Below are positions 26,352 through 40,368 of a DNA stretch of 64,000 bases, in pieces. The DNA is from Piscicola geometra (taxonomy: Eukaryota; Annelida; Clitellata; Hirudinida; Piscicolidae), in assembly GCA_943735955.1 (NCBI GenBank), contig OX030956.1:10997444-11061443 (forward strand). Direction: 5' to 3'. Below the pieces are notes generated by a model that saw only the letters and a program-made list of their open reading frames with translations, did not search any database and had not been told where the DNA came from. Position 1 is the first letter of the stretch; each line of letters opens with the position of its first letter. The translations under genes and the position numbers were made by a program.

Positions 26352-28165
26352 TTAATTAATTCAAATTTCTTTTCGTAATAGTTTTCTATTTGTCTATTCA
26401 TATATAAATGTTATTTTGACCAATCAGTCTGATAAAAATCTATTATAAATCTGGGTACTTTTACTTTAATATTTTTACAAAAATTTGATTATTAATGGAA
26501 AGTTAATATAAATTTTGTTTACATTGAATTTAATTTTTGTTTTAATTATTTTTGTGATTACTGTGATTACTATATTGGGTTAATTCAGAATCGATTACAT
26601 ACTTACGATTTTCCGTGTCTTACTTGTTTTTCAAAAGAATGGAAAATCGTATCAAAGACTGGATGCATTTTTTAAAGAAAATGAATATAAAAATATTATC
26701 CGTATACAATTTTTATAATAAATATTACTATATTATACTTTCTAGCTATTCAAAAGTTAAAAAATAGACTAAAAACGCATGTCTTAAATTTGCTAACAGA
26801 TCTTTAATATTAAATATTTAAGTTGATATATTAGTTAGTTCTATCCGGTTTGATTTATCCAGTCGTAGGCTTATTTAAAGACGTGGTTTGCTTCTCTCAA
26901 CTTTGAAAAACATTGTTTTATTTCAGCTTTCGGCTATTTTGTTATTTTTCACAATTTCTCACTTTTGATTCTAGCGTTTTTTTCCCTCTGATCATTGTGA
27001 TTTATCAAGAAACAGGTGAGTACTAAATTTCTAATTTTTTTATTAATACAGTTCATGGGTATAGAAAGATAAATTTATAATATCGGGCTATCATGTTTCT
27101 TTTTTATAGAACAATATCAACATATCCCATCATGCATACCCTGACGTTAGCAAAAAATTCTCAGATTCTCAATATACTAGTATTAGGTGTCACGACTTTA
27201 CAGTATGTTTTAAAGTTGTTTCATATTATTCATTGAATAAGGCAATTTTTGAAAAATATTTTGATATAAGCTTCGACTAATAATATTTTTAATGAAGCTT
27301 TTCAATTAATGAAATAAGATCAATTTTCCCGATTCTGATAGTGAGAATGGCGACATGAATACATTATTATGAACTTCTTGATAATATAGCTTTGTTCCAA
27401 TACTATTTTCTTTTTTAGATGGCACCAATTGACCAAAAAAACCGAGAGGCTTCTCAACGTTATTGAGAAAAAATGAAAACCGAAAACATAGAAATATACA
27501 ATGATACAAGCAAATCATGATAGTGTATTAATACATTATCATGATTTGCTTGTTAATATAGATTTTTCCAAATACTGGGTTCGTTTTAAAATAATTAAAG
27601 TTTTAACGTTAAAAAGTAATTGAATATTAATTAAATTATTTTTAAAAACCATTTCATGAAGTGAAAATAGCTATTTTAGTGAAAATAATAAGTTACAGAG
27701 ATTTAAATAGCATTACGGGCGCCATTTCAAAAAGTTGATTTTAAATTTCTAATTTACGCAGCATATATTAACGATTGTGTGAAAAAAGAAGAAAAAAAGA
27801 AAACTAAACAAAAATTAAGTTCAGAAATTTTATATTGTTTTTTAGATGAGGTTTTATGGCTGTCAGTGTTCACTGACAAGCTGTAAAATTATTTGCTCAA
27901 TTAGAAAAGATTAATACAATTATTGTGTTTGAAATTAATTTTATACTCTTTAATACATACATGAGTATACATAAAGCAAGTTTTTTTGAAATTGAAAACC
28001 AAAATATAGAAAGACACAAAGTATGTAGTCAAATTTGGTTTAACCCTATTAATCAATTTCTCTGTAATTTTTTGTTTGGGTGGCCCAACAAGTGTATACT
28101 TCGGGTCTCTTAGAAATTAACCATGTTAATTTGCTGAATAAAATCATTTTTGAATTTGAATTTTG
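26352..28165 (+). other. LINE 3' region or nested AT-rich insertion, no gene
   Basis: AT-rich, with no credible coding exon. The last about 130 bases (about 28035-28165), ending with aataaaatcatttttgaatttgaatttt, look like the 3' UTR and TTGAAT-type tail of a CR1-like LINE, so the element probably ends at about 28165. The 1.7 kb in between is longer than a usual LINE 3' UTR and may be a nested insertion; it contains the palindrome at 27507-27552. It occurs only once in the window. Confidence 0.45.
27507..27552. repeat. 46-bp near-perfect palindrome
   Basis: The two 23-bp arms are complementary at 22 of 23 positions, with no spacer (left arm caagcaaatcatgatagtg...). A diverged direct relative of its right side lies at about 27357-27416. 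Possible hairpin or fold-back element. Confidence 0.75.
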
Positions 28166-28438
28166 TAAACATTATTAATTTTCAGATTGCTTACTTTTTG
28201 CACTTCCTTCTTTCCAGATAACATCTTCCACCTCGCAAACTCTGAAGGCAGTTCCGCTCTACAAAAGCACCTTGAAGCAATTCTATTCCAAGCCTCCACT
28301 AGTCGACTAATTTCACATTTTCTACTTACATTTTCATTATAATTGTCCATTTTTGTTTTTTAATAATTTTTTAATATAAAATCAACTAAAGCTTTAACTT
28401 CCTCGATGGTTAATCAGTTTTTTTCTTCAAATTTAGTC
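28166..28438 (+). pseudogene. CDK5RAP1: Duplicate of the CDK5RAP1 terminal exon
   Basis: 28218-28310 repeats the last CDK5RAP1 coding exon (ITSSTSQ-LKAVPLYKSTLK, stop TAA at 28308-28310) with its branch/acceptor region and 3' flank. There is one replacement (Ala to Thr after TSQ). No other CDK5RAP1 exon is present, so this is a fragment carried by the tandem duplication. It marks the ancestral block edge inside the CDK5RAP1 intron. Confidence 0.92.
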
Positions 28439-28631
28439 GGGTGAACCGGTAGCTGAGTGGGTGAACGGGTAGCTGATTCGGCAACGACTCTCGGCTTGAC
28501 CAATAATGAAAGGTTCTAGGTTCAAGTGCAACCAATGCCCTAGTAACCCAAAGGTGCAAATGAAAATATGCAGCCTAAGTGGCCTCGAAGCCTGTTTGGG
28601 TTATAATGCTCGTCATTATTATTATTATTAA
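28439..28631 (+). mobile_element. tRNA-derived SINE, second full-length copy
   Basis: Paralogous to 1119-1310, copied with the block. A-box TAGCTGAGTGG at 28450-28460, B-box GGTTCAAGTGC at 28519-28529, (ATT)n tail. The right flank atagtc is a mutated form of the TTAGTC duplication. Confidence 0.78.
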
Positions 28632-28848
28632 TAGTCAACGATTTATTTGTTCCGCTCAAATTCCGATACGAATGAAACAATGTAAATACTATTGAAATGA
28701 TCTTTTAAAGAGTTTAAAATAATGACCTTCACCAAAGTTTCGCATTTAGAATTCAAGTGTCAAACAAATATTTATATAATCTTTGGGAGTAATTGAAGTG
28801 CTTCCTGGATGCGCAAAATACTTCAAGGATCCCACTGTCTGAGCAGTT

Positions 28849-31800
28849 TCATCTCCCCTTGCATGAAAGACAGCAACTATCTCGAATCATGGGTTGGTCG
28901 CATTCCGAAGGGCTGTTTGCGATGTACGATGGACACCAAGCACCCTGGTCTTTGCACTCACCTTAAATCAAGAAATTAGTTTAAGTCGTTTTAATGTACT
29001 AAATTGTTTTATTAGATTCAATGTTTTTTTAAATAAGCTGGAAAATACCGATAGGCTTTTTTGTAGAATTTTTAGTTGCTTTACTCTAGATTTGTTATTA
29101 GTATTTTTTGCAGATTTTTTAGTTTTATTGGTAAGTTTTTTATTAGTTTTGCTGGTAGGTTTTTTATTAGTTTTGTTAGTAGGTTTTTTGGTGGTCTTAC
29201 TGGCTGTGGTGTAAGTGGGATTGCTGACAACTTTGTAAGTAGTTTTGCTGACAACTTTGTAAGAAGGTTTACTTCCGTCATTGCTAGTAAGTTTGCTGGC
29301 AGGATTTTTATTCTGCAGAGCACACTTGTTACAACAATACATCTTCATGTAATCCTGTTCACAGCCGTATGTGTATCCAGTGCATTCAGGTTTCTGTACA
29401 AAGGTTGGATACAGTTTTTAGGGGGATAAATATGGCTCAAAAGTATACATTAAAAATAATAATGCTCCCAAATTTTAAAAGAATTTATTTTTACAATGTA
29501 AACCCTCTAAATTTCACAAAAAGAACGTGAAAAATTTCGTTCGAAAGTTTAGCAAAAGTGAGTTAAGCATCTGCGGAACTCAGTCGAAGGTTAAACCAGT
29601 TATTAGATGCTAATTGATTTTCTAATTTCACAAAAACTATTGAGTTTGTTTCCGAAAAATGACTCACATCATCTGTATAGCATCCGTTGGAGTTTTTAAC
29701 ACAGGTTCTGCAACAGACTTCTCTGTTGCCTTCATGACCACAAACATTTCTTTCGCACCAATTTGCTTTATCGCCATAGAGACATTCTGGAAACAAAATC
29801 AGTTGAAAAATAATATATTACTTAATAAATACATACCAAATTATTTTCTGTTTGCTCAATTATGTTATTCACTCACTTCTCAATATAACTTTAAAATATT
29901 TTTTAACATATTGTTAAACGTAAATTCTCCACCGGGAGTGGACACATCTTTGAAAGTCCCGCATGTTTTGCAACAGAGATCAGCAACGTCATTGTTGTAA
30001 CAGAGACGACTGTAGCTCGTCTTTATCAACGAACAAGATAGTTGCGGTATGTCGTAGTTGAGGTAGGTGCTCACGTCTCCGTGTCGGCACTCTTTTGCTG
30101 ATTGGTGGAAACCAATCATTTAAATAACATTTATAGAATAATAATAATTTAAATCTCTTTTTAAAATTCTAAAATTTTCTTATTGAATATTTGAAAAAAA
30201 CTATTGATCAATTTCAACTTTTTTAAAGACTAACGCGTGAAGACGGGAGCGGCAGCGTCGGCGACACAGCGGCCACTGATGCACCACATGCGGTCACCAC
30301 AAGAAGTGCCGTCCAACAGCCTGGAGTTCTTGTACCACAAACACTTATTCGAAACTGGATCGGAACACTTCATGTTCCAGCAAAAGTCGTCTGGCAAGGC
30401 GTTTCCCTGGCGTTTTTGAGTGTTATTGCATTTCTTTGTGCATTTGGCCGAAGTTTAATAAAATTCTATAAATCTCTTGTGGAAAGGTTTTCTATTTAAT
30501 ATTTTAAAGGCAAACGAGAGACTTTACAATAAAATGAAAGTGGCGTCACCCCGCAGTAGACGGAGCCAGTTCCATGAACCATTCGGCATTGGTCCGTCAG
30601 AGAGTACTTTTGGCCTGGCTTGGTGGCGAGGTGGGTTCTGCTGTTCATCGGCTGCAACCGGTCAGACGGCTTGTTCAGAAGACAGTTCTTGTTATTACTT
30701 TAAAGTTATAATTTAATTTTAAATTTATTTTTATTTGGATTCCTAATATGCTTTGTTATTCTTTTTATAAATCATTGTGATTAGGAGTCATATCTTTAAA
30801 TTCATTTTACACAAGATCATATTAAAAATAATACGTTTTAAGGCTTATGATATGGTCCGCAAAGTTCTGAATGCTACAGGGGGAGAAACTGAATTCATTG
30901 TCGGTTTTTCCTGAGCTTCCAATAATTTTCGGAGCCATAATGAACTGGTGCTCAGGCTTGCATGCAGCTGTTTTATCGTGGTCGGCACCAATGCTGGTTG
31001 GTTCAAATGTCTTTAGAGTAAATTAAATGTCAAAATTATATTTTTTTTTAAATGGGTAACCTTTTTCAAAATGTAAAATATTTCAATAAAATTCTCTTCT
31101 TTCTTACTTGTGTCCTAATTCATGAGTGGTGGTGTAGATGGTATCGTGCATGCCTTGAATCTTGACCATGCCTGCAGGCTTGTATGAACAAACTCCCGCC
31201 ATGGTGGCATAACCAACAGCTGTCCCTGAATCCAGACTGTTCACATTTTTTTAATAGATGAAGTAAAAAAATGCAAGATGTTATTTTCCGTGAAAATTTC
31301 ACATAAAATAAAAAAAAGACTATTTTCTTCAGTGAATAATTCACTGAAGAAAACTTGAGGTTTTTGTTATTTTCCGTGAAAACCTCATGATAAAACTGTT
31401 TTTCATTTTTTTTATATTCATGATAATTTTCAATCAATATTGTAAATTTATTTTAACTTTTTTTAAATTGTAACCAAAGCCTTAACCTTTATCCTATTTC
31501 CTAACCCTAACCCAACGAATTTTTTCAATTTAAAAAAATTTAGAACCAAAATCCTAATCTTAACCCATAACTCCAACCCTTAACCATAATTTTAACCCTC
31601 ACCCCAGTCCTCAACCCTTAATCCCATCCCCTAACCCTAACCCGTCGGCGAATCAAACGCATCCATCATAATTATTGTGAAAAAAATGTTTTACAATATT
31701 TATAATAATTAATTTATCTAAAAATGTTTAAAAAAATAAACTATATTAATATAAAATTCTACTAAATATTTTTTTTAATTTAACAAAAAGTTGGGCTCAT

Positions 31801-34131
31801 CATGAATCGAACTCGGGAGACTCACCGAACAGACCACTAACCCCATATATATATAGTATATCTTATGACTAACCCTTACACCACAGAAGCTATTTAAATA
31901 ACTGCGCTCATAAGATTCAAAACCAGAACATTTAAACTTAAATTGTTTAATCTATTTACCGCATTTCTTTCATAGCTAACTTTTCTGAATTTTTAGGCAT
32001 TTCCTAAGTTTAGAAAATTATTTTTTTAAATTCATTTTTACATTTTACAATTTTCACGGAAAAAACCAAAAAGACTACTTTTCATTCATTTAGCTCTAAT
32101 CAGCTATAACCGACTAAATGACTAAGTGATAGTCTCGATTCATTAATCCCTCACTTGTAAAACATGAGGCTGAGATCGAACGACGGCCAATTCACTGCTC
32201 TACTTTTCACCTGATTTTTGACCCATTCATCTTGAAGCTTTAGTGCCTCGTCAACGTTTAGTTGGGTGGAACTGGTTCTCGCCATTGGGTCATTTGTGAA
32301 GGGAGATTCTTGCGCAGTCTGTGTCAGGGTAATTGAAAGTTCTCGAAGTTGAAAGATGTTTCCACATTGGAAAAGAGTTTATAAATTGTTCTCTAATATG
32401 AAAGTATTTGAAAATTTCTTTAATACGTGGTTAAAGAAACTATGTATGAAAGATTAAAAAAAAAAGTTCAATCTTTTTCGCATACCCTGGCGATGTACAA
32501 GGCCACCACCTTCGTAGAAAAGGAGAAATCCGGGTGTCTGATTAGCATGAATCTTTCATTTACCTTTTTAGAGTAATTTATTAAATAAATAAAAAATGAA
32601 TTACTAATATAATTGATATAAAGAAAATGGGAAATCTAGTTCTTTCAAAAAGTAATGTGAGGTCAGATATGCTAGTGAAACGACTTTTGAAGAGTTACTA
32701 ACAGCGTTCATGACGTGTACGAAGAAGTATTTGATGTGGTCGATGGCGTCATTGGCTTTGTTATTGGTGAAGCTCAAAAACCTTTAAAAAAATTCATTGA
32801 TTAGTTTTAAATAAACAATTTATGTCTGTATGGAAAAACTAAAAATATTATAGGATACAAACAAAGAAAATAAAATTAAACTCTATCCCCTCACCTCAGG
32901 TAAGTTGAATAATCAATTATGACCAGAATTTCGACAACAAGATTTTGCTTTCCACTTCGCTGGTTGCTCACTTGGCCTCCTGCAGAACTTGTTTCGTTGA
33001 AAAGGTCAGCCAGTGTTTCATTGCTTGTTGTGGTGGAATCCTCTTTAGACACTAGGTGAATTAAAAATTTTGAATTTCTAAATTTTGTAGCTATATATAA
33101 AATAATGAAGAAATCCTAAAATACAATCTGAAGTTAAATATTAGAAAAATTAATTTTATTTTAAATTATCATTTTGTTTTTAGAATTTATTCCATTTTTA
33201 ATCCATAGATGGTAGGAATAAATGAATTAGTTATATATTATGAATATTTCATTCTTATTAAAGAAATGTTCAGAAACCATCATTTTCAAAGTTGAGGTTT
33301 TTGTTTGGCTTGAGTTTGGAAAGCTTGTAGGGCTGTCCGTCTATTGAGAAGTTTTTTTCTTCTTGCACCCTGTCTCCCAAGGCTTCTTCGTTGTAGTCGG
33401 CAGGCATTACGTTGTATTCTTGCTCCTTTTGAGTGAAACTGCCCACCTACAAATTAATAAAAAAAGCAAAGAATCAAAACGATTCTTTTGGAACTTGGAA
33501 TCAGTCAGTGTTAAACGCACGTAAGTCGTGAGTTTGGAGGAGGCATTCTTGAATAAGGTGATCGTGAACTCAGCTTTGAACTTCTCGTTCTTGTAGAGAG
33601 CTGTGTGCTGCAGTAGGAAAATGCCAGATTATTTAAAGAATTACTCAGTAGAAACAACAAAAGTCTGTTACATTTTTAATGTTCGAAAAAAAGAGTGGAA
33701 GCACAGCAAGGATCCTACCTCATGTTTATCGCCTGGGTGCACCACCATTTCACCATTGCGGTCATCAGAAATCACTTCGGCATTCTCCACCTCACCTCTC
33801 ACTTCCTTCAGTTTCAGTTTCAGCGTGAACTTGTCATTGATTGGAATTGCCAGAGTCAATTGTTTTGGTAAAGAAACTTTCTTCTCTTTCTTGGCGTCTG
33901 GATTTGATATTTAGAGATCGTTTTTAGTAGTAAAAATTCTATTTTATCTTTTTATAAAAATTCTATTGAATGCGTTTAAATAATTTTTTTTATAACAGCA
34001 GATGTTTAATCTTTATCTTTAAATTTATTTATCTAAATTCTAATAGATTTGAACAAACTTTTTGCAGCAGAACAGGCCACTAGAAGTGCCAATACAATGC
34101 ATGAAATGCAGTTTATTTTTAATAATTTCAT
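28849..34131 (-). CDS. G3: ADAMTS-like M12B metalloprotease with four PLAC-type modules
   Basis: Exons (minus): 34059-34131, 33719-33897, 33521-33607, 33278-33446, 32895-33051, 32703-32781, 32486-32563, 32155-32318, 31108-31236, 30835-30993, 30550-30697, 30235-30406, 29933-30097, 29668-29786, 29201-29393 and 28849-28961. They total 2,184 nt, 727 residues. It is nearly identical to G4: shared MKLLK start, a 40-odd-base insertion near 34310, and the same intron 8 variants. Exon 16 is the most diverged of the family (DQGAWCPS, ECDQP), yet all six cysteines and the stop are kept, which suggests the exon is used. No disabling change was seen. Confidence 0.87.
31284..32063. mobile_element. Inverted-repeat-bounded insertion in G3 intron 8
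   Basis: 780-bp version with the same 15-bp ends. It has lost about 20 bases of the telomere-like stretch, a change shared with G4 only. Confidence 0.55.
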
Positions 34132-34205
34132 GAGAAACTTTTCAATTATTCTTTTAAATGTAAAGTTTTTTAACTTTTCAACTAAAAAGATTTCTTTTTC
34201 TGTAA

Positions 34206-34214
34206 CTATATATA
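34206..34214 (-). promoter_or_regulatory. TATA-like box of G3
   Basis: TATATATAG replaces the TATATAAAG of G1, G2 and G5 at the same distance from the start codon. Spacer 34132-34915 holds no gene. Confidence 0.4.
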
Positions 34215-34915
34215 TACAGTTTTAAAAATTATATTTTATCGGATTTGCCAATGTAAAAAAAATATGAATATTAATTTTTAGGATACCTTTCAAAAACCCA
34301 CACAAATATAGTAAATATTAAATTACAAATTAAATAGTAAATATTTAAAGTAAATATTCCTTCATTAAATCCACTAATGAGTCTAATAAGATACACCTCG
34401 GGAATTTTGAAATACTCCTATAAAATCGATAAAATGTAGTTTTTTTGTAAAAAAATTCTGAGCGACTTTTTTGATCAAATCATCACTCGATGTAGAGTGG
34501 CATAAGTATTCTTTTAAAATAATTTTCAATCAGATAATTTATTTTATTTCATCGTCGCAGTGAGAGTGAAACCTACTAATTGTATCTTTTTCATAATATA
34601 TCGTTAGAAACCATGAACTTTGAATTCATTCAATACTCTAGCAATACAATTGAATGTTTTTGTAACGCCCCTGCAGACACTATGAAAAGTAATTTATTAA
34701 CTCGAAACATGTAGATTATTCCAGATATTCCAATGAAGTTCAAAATATTTGGTGAATATAGCATTTTAACCTAATTATAATTGTCTAATTAAAAAATAAT
34801 AATGGCTCTCATCAAAACATACGTTTTAAAATATTGTTTATGAAAAGTAACTAAAGAATGAATTTATATAGGATTATAATTGAAACAGTTTCGCACTGAG
34901 AATTCTTTGAAGTCC

Positions 34916-37420
34916 TCACCATCTCCCATTGCACGAGGCACAGCAGAGGGAGTTGGTGTAGTATCTTAGGCAGTCGTAAGGAAAATGAAGGACATGGTTG
35001 GGACACCGGAAATCGTGGTCTTCGCAGAGAACTTGAAAGAATTACATTTTATAAATTATTTTTCATAAGAAATAATTTCCGCTTTCAATTTCTAATAATT
35101 GATTTTGAAAAGTTTAGTAAAAAACTTGAGTTTGATTTATAAGCCTCTATCAAAAAACTACAGAAAGTGTTTATATGATTTATAGCAGAGGTGCACAACC
35201 CGCGGCCCTTCGGCCTGTTTGATGCGGCCCCCAGACCACTAGTCCATTTTGGCTATTTGCGGCCCTAACAAAATTGTAAATCGACGCACCCGCCCATCTC
35301 TTTTTAATTGTACTGTTTGCACTTTCCTAATATAAAACGATTGGTACAACAACAACGAGCGATAATTGAGTTGTTTTAATTTAGTAAGAATGTCAAAGCG
35401 TAAAATTGAAGTAGAAAATCGTTAGTTTAATGAAGAATGGACAAATGCAGCATTTCAACGGAACAGCTTTGGGCCTAATTTGTCGCGAGTCCGTAACTGT
35501 AATGAAGGACTACAATTGCAAAAGACATTATGAGACCAAACACGCTGCTACGTTTGATGATGTGAAAGGCGAAGCTAGAAAAAATATAATTGATCAACTT
35601 GTAAAAAGATTGTCATCTGAGCAAAATATTTTTACAAAAAAAGTTAATGAAAATATGACTTTTGTTCGTGCCGGTTGTGCCGTAGCACAGATTATTGCGC
35701 GATTGTCTCGACCATTTACTGATGGTGATTTCGTCAAAAACTGCATGCAAGCCATTTCCAAAGAAGTCTGTCCTGAGAAAACAGACCTGTTCAACAAAGT
35801 GCCATTGTCACGGATGACTTTCCAGCGCCGGATGGTTGATTTATCCAATGACGTTTGCGTGACAAGCTTGCCATTTGCAAGTATTTTTCAATTGCCTTAG
35901 ATGAGAGCACGGATAACGTTGACACAGCACAGCTTTTGCTTTTTGTTTGTGCGGTGGATGAGAACTGTAAATTAACTCAGAAATTAGCAGGAATGCCCTC
36001 ACTACGTGGACGTACGACTGGTGCAGATATTTTTGGAGGAGTGAAATCTGTTCTTGACGTTCATTGGCCAAAGCTCTGTAGTGTTACTACTGACGGTGCA
36101 CCCGCCATGACTGGTAAAGAATTAGGACTTGTTGCTCATCTGCGATCACATTTGCGAGACTTAGAAATTCCTACAGACACCATCCACGCATACCACTTCA
36201 TCATACATCAAGAGTCACTGTGTACACGAGTCATTAATTTTGATAATGTTATGAAATTTGTTTTTAAATACGAACAAAAGGACTTAACCATCGACAATTC
36301 AGATCATTTCTTGAAAACATTGAGTCAGAATATCGTGACATACCATATCACTCTGATGTAAGGTGGTTGAGTCGAGGAAAAGTTCTAACTAGATTTGTTG
36401 AGTTACGAAACGAAATCTGTGAATTCCTTGTAAATAACGTTATTTTTTTTTATGACATTTATTAAAAACTTGCATTCTTTGAGTTTTTTTAAAATTTAGT
36501 TATTCATACATGTTTAAATAACGTTATTTTTTTTAATGACATTTATTTAAAACTTGCATTCTTTGAGTTGTTTTATTGTGTCCTCTATGTGCACGCTGAT
36601 GCGGCCCTTGGCGCCCGGGACTCAGTAATTTTGGCCCTCAGGCTGAAAAAGGTTGTGCACCCCTGATTTATAGGAATTAATAAACCAATAAAAAAAGGAC
36701 AGAAATAACATACTGGTAGGCTTTCGAGCCTCTATGGCACACTTGTTGCAACAGTTATTCTTCATATAATACAGGTTACAGCTGTATTGTGACATGCTAC
36801 ATTCTGGCAGCTAAAAAAGACAAAAGCAAGTTTCTTAGAGAGATAACAATGAGTAATTTCCATTATTAACGGTTACAAATTTTTTCTAACAAAATATCGT
36901 TAATAAATAATAATCTCTTTGAATTTGTTTTTCCCAAACATTACTTACATCCTCGCTAAAGCATCCGTTGGCGTTTTGGACACATGTTGAGCAACAAATA
37001 AGTCTGTTCACTTCGTATAAACAAACGCCCTTAGTGCACCAATTGGCTTTGTCTCCATACGGACAAGCTGTTGAGATGGTTTAGAGCATTCACAAATAGT
37101 ATATATATTATTAATAATACAATATTAGTTTGCACATTTATACATTTTATCTTTCTATTCGCAATTTATTTTATTTAATTGTTATTTATAATAAATGAAT
37201 TTTATTCAATTGTTGGTTCTGTTGAACGCAAATTCCTCACTGGCACTCGAATTTGCCTTGATATCCGCGCACGTTTTGCAGCAAAGATCAGCAACTTTTG
37301 CATTGTAACAGAGGTACTTGTAATGACTTTCCACCAGAGAACACGTCAAGTTGGCGATGTCATAGTTGTCAACGTCGTAGCTTAGGAACGTTGTAGTGTC
37401 TCCATACGGACATTCGCTTA
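34916..37420 (-). pseudogene. O3: orphan 3' cassette, exons 13-16, intron 15 carries hAT
   Basis: Exons 37241-37420, 36949-37067, 36714-36810 and 34916-35031. Splice sites, phases and stop are intact; the acceptor of exon 13 is CAG here instead of TAG, a slightly better acceptor than in the other copies. It has the same hAT as O2 and O4. Confidence 0.75.
35186..36665 (+). mobile_element. hAT element, second copy (segmental duplicate)
   Basis: 1,480 bp with the same ends and TSD (35178-35185, 36666-36673) as the O2 copy and nearly identical sequence. It shares the early stop and frameshift, so it was copied by duplication and did not transpose independently. Confidence 0.9.
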
Positions 37421-37551
37421 CTGATTCATGATAACAGAATTAACTTTGAAATTCTTAATTAATTTTTTAGCACAAATTATAATTGAGTTATCATTTAATT
37501 GATCTTCAAAAATTATGAATTTTTACATAAAATACCCTATAATCAAAAATA

Positions 37552-40017
<2,466 letters not shown>

Positions 40018-40152
40018 TAATGAAAGATCCTAGGTTCAAGTGCAACCAATGCCCTAGTAACCCAAAGGTGCAAATGAAAACATGCAGCCTAAGTGGCCTC
40101 GAAGCCTGTTTGGGTTATAATGCTCGTCATTATTATTATTATTATTATTATT
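40018..40152 (+). mobile_element. SINE 3' half fused to LINE
   Basis: Same junction as at 13411. Stretch 40153-40368 is the 3' flank of G4 with no gene. Confidence 0.8.
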
Positions 40153-40368
40153 AGTCAACGATTTATTTGTTCCGCTCAAATTCCGATACGAATGAAACAA
40201 TGTAAATACTATTGAAATGATCTTTTAAATAGTTTAAAATAATGACCTTCACCAAAGTTTCGCATTTAGAATTCAAGTGTCAAACAAATATTTATATGAT
40301 CTTTGGGAGTAATTGCAGTGCTTCCTGGATGCGCAAAAGACTTCAAGGATCCCACTGTCTGAGCAGTT

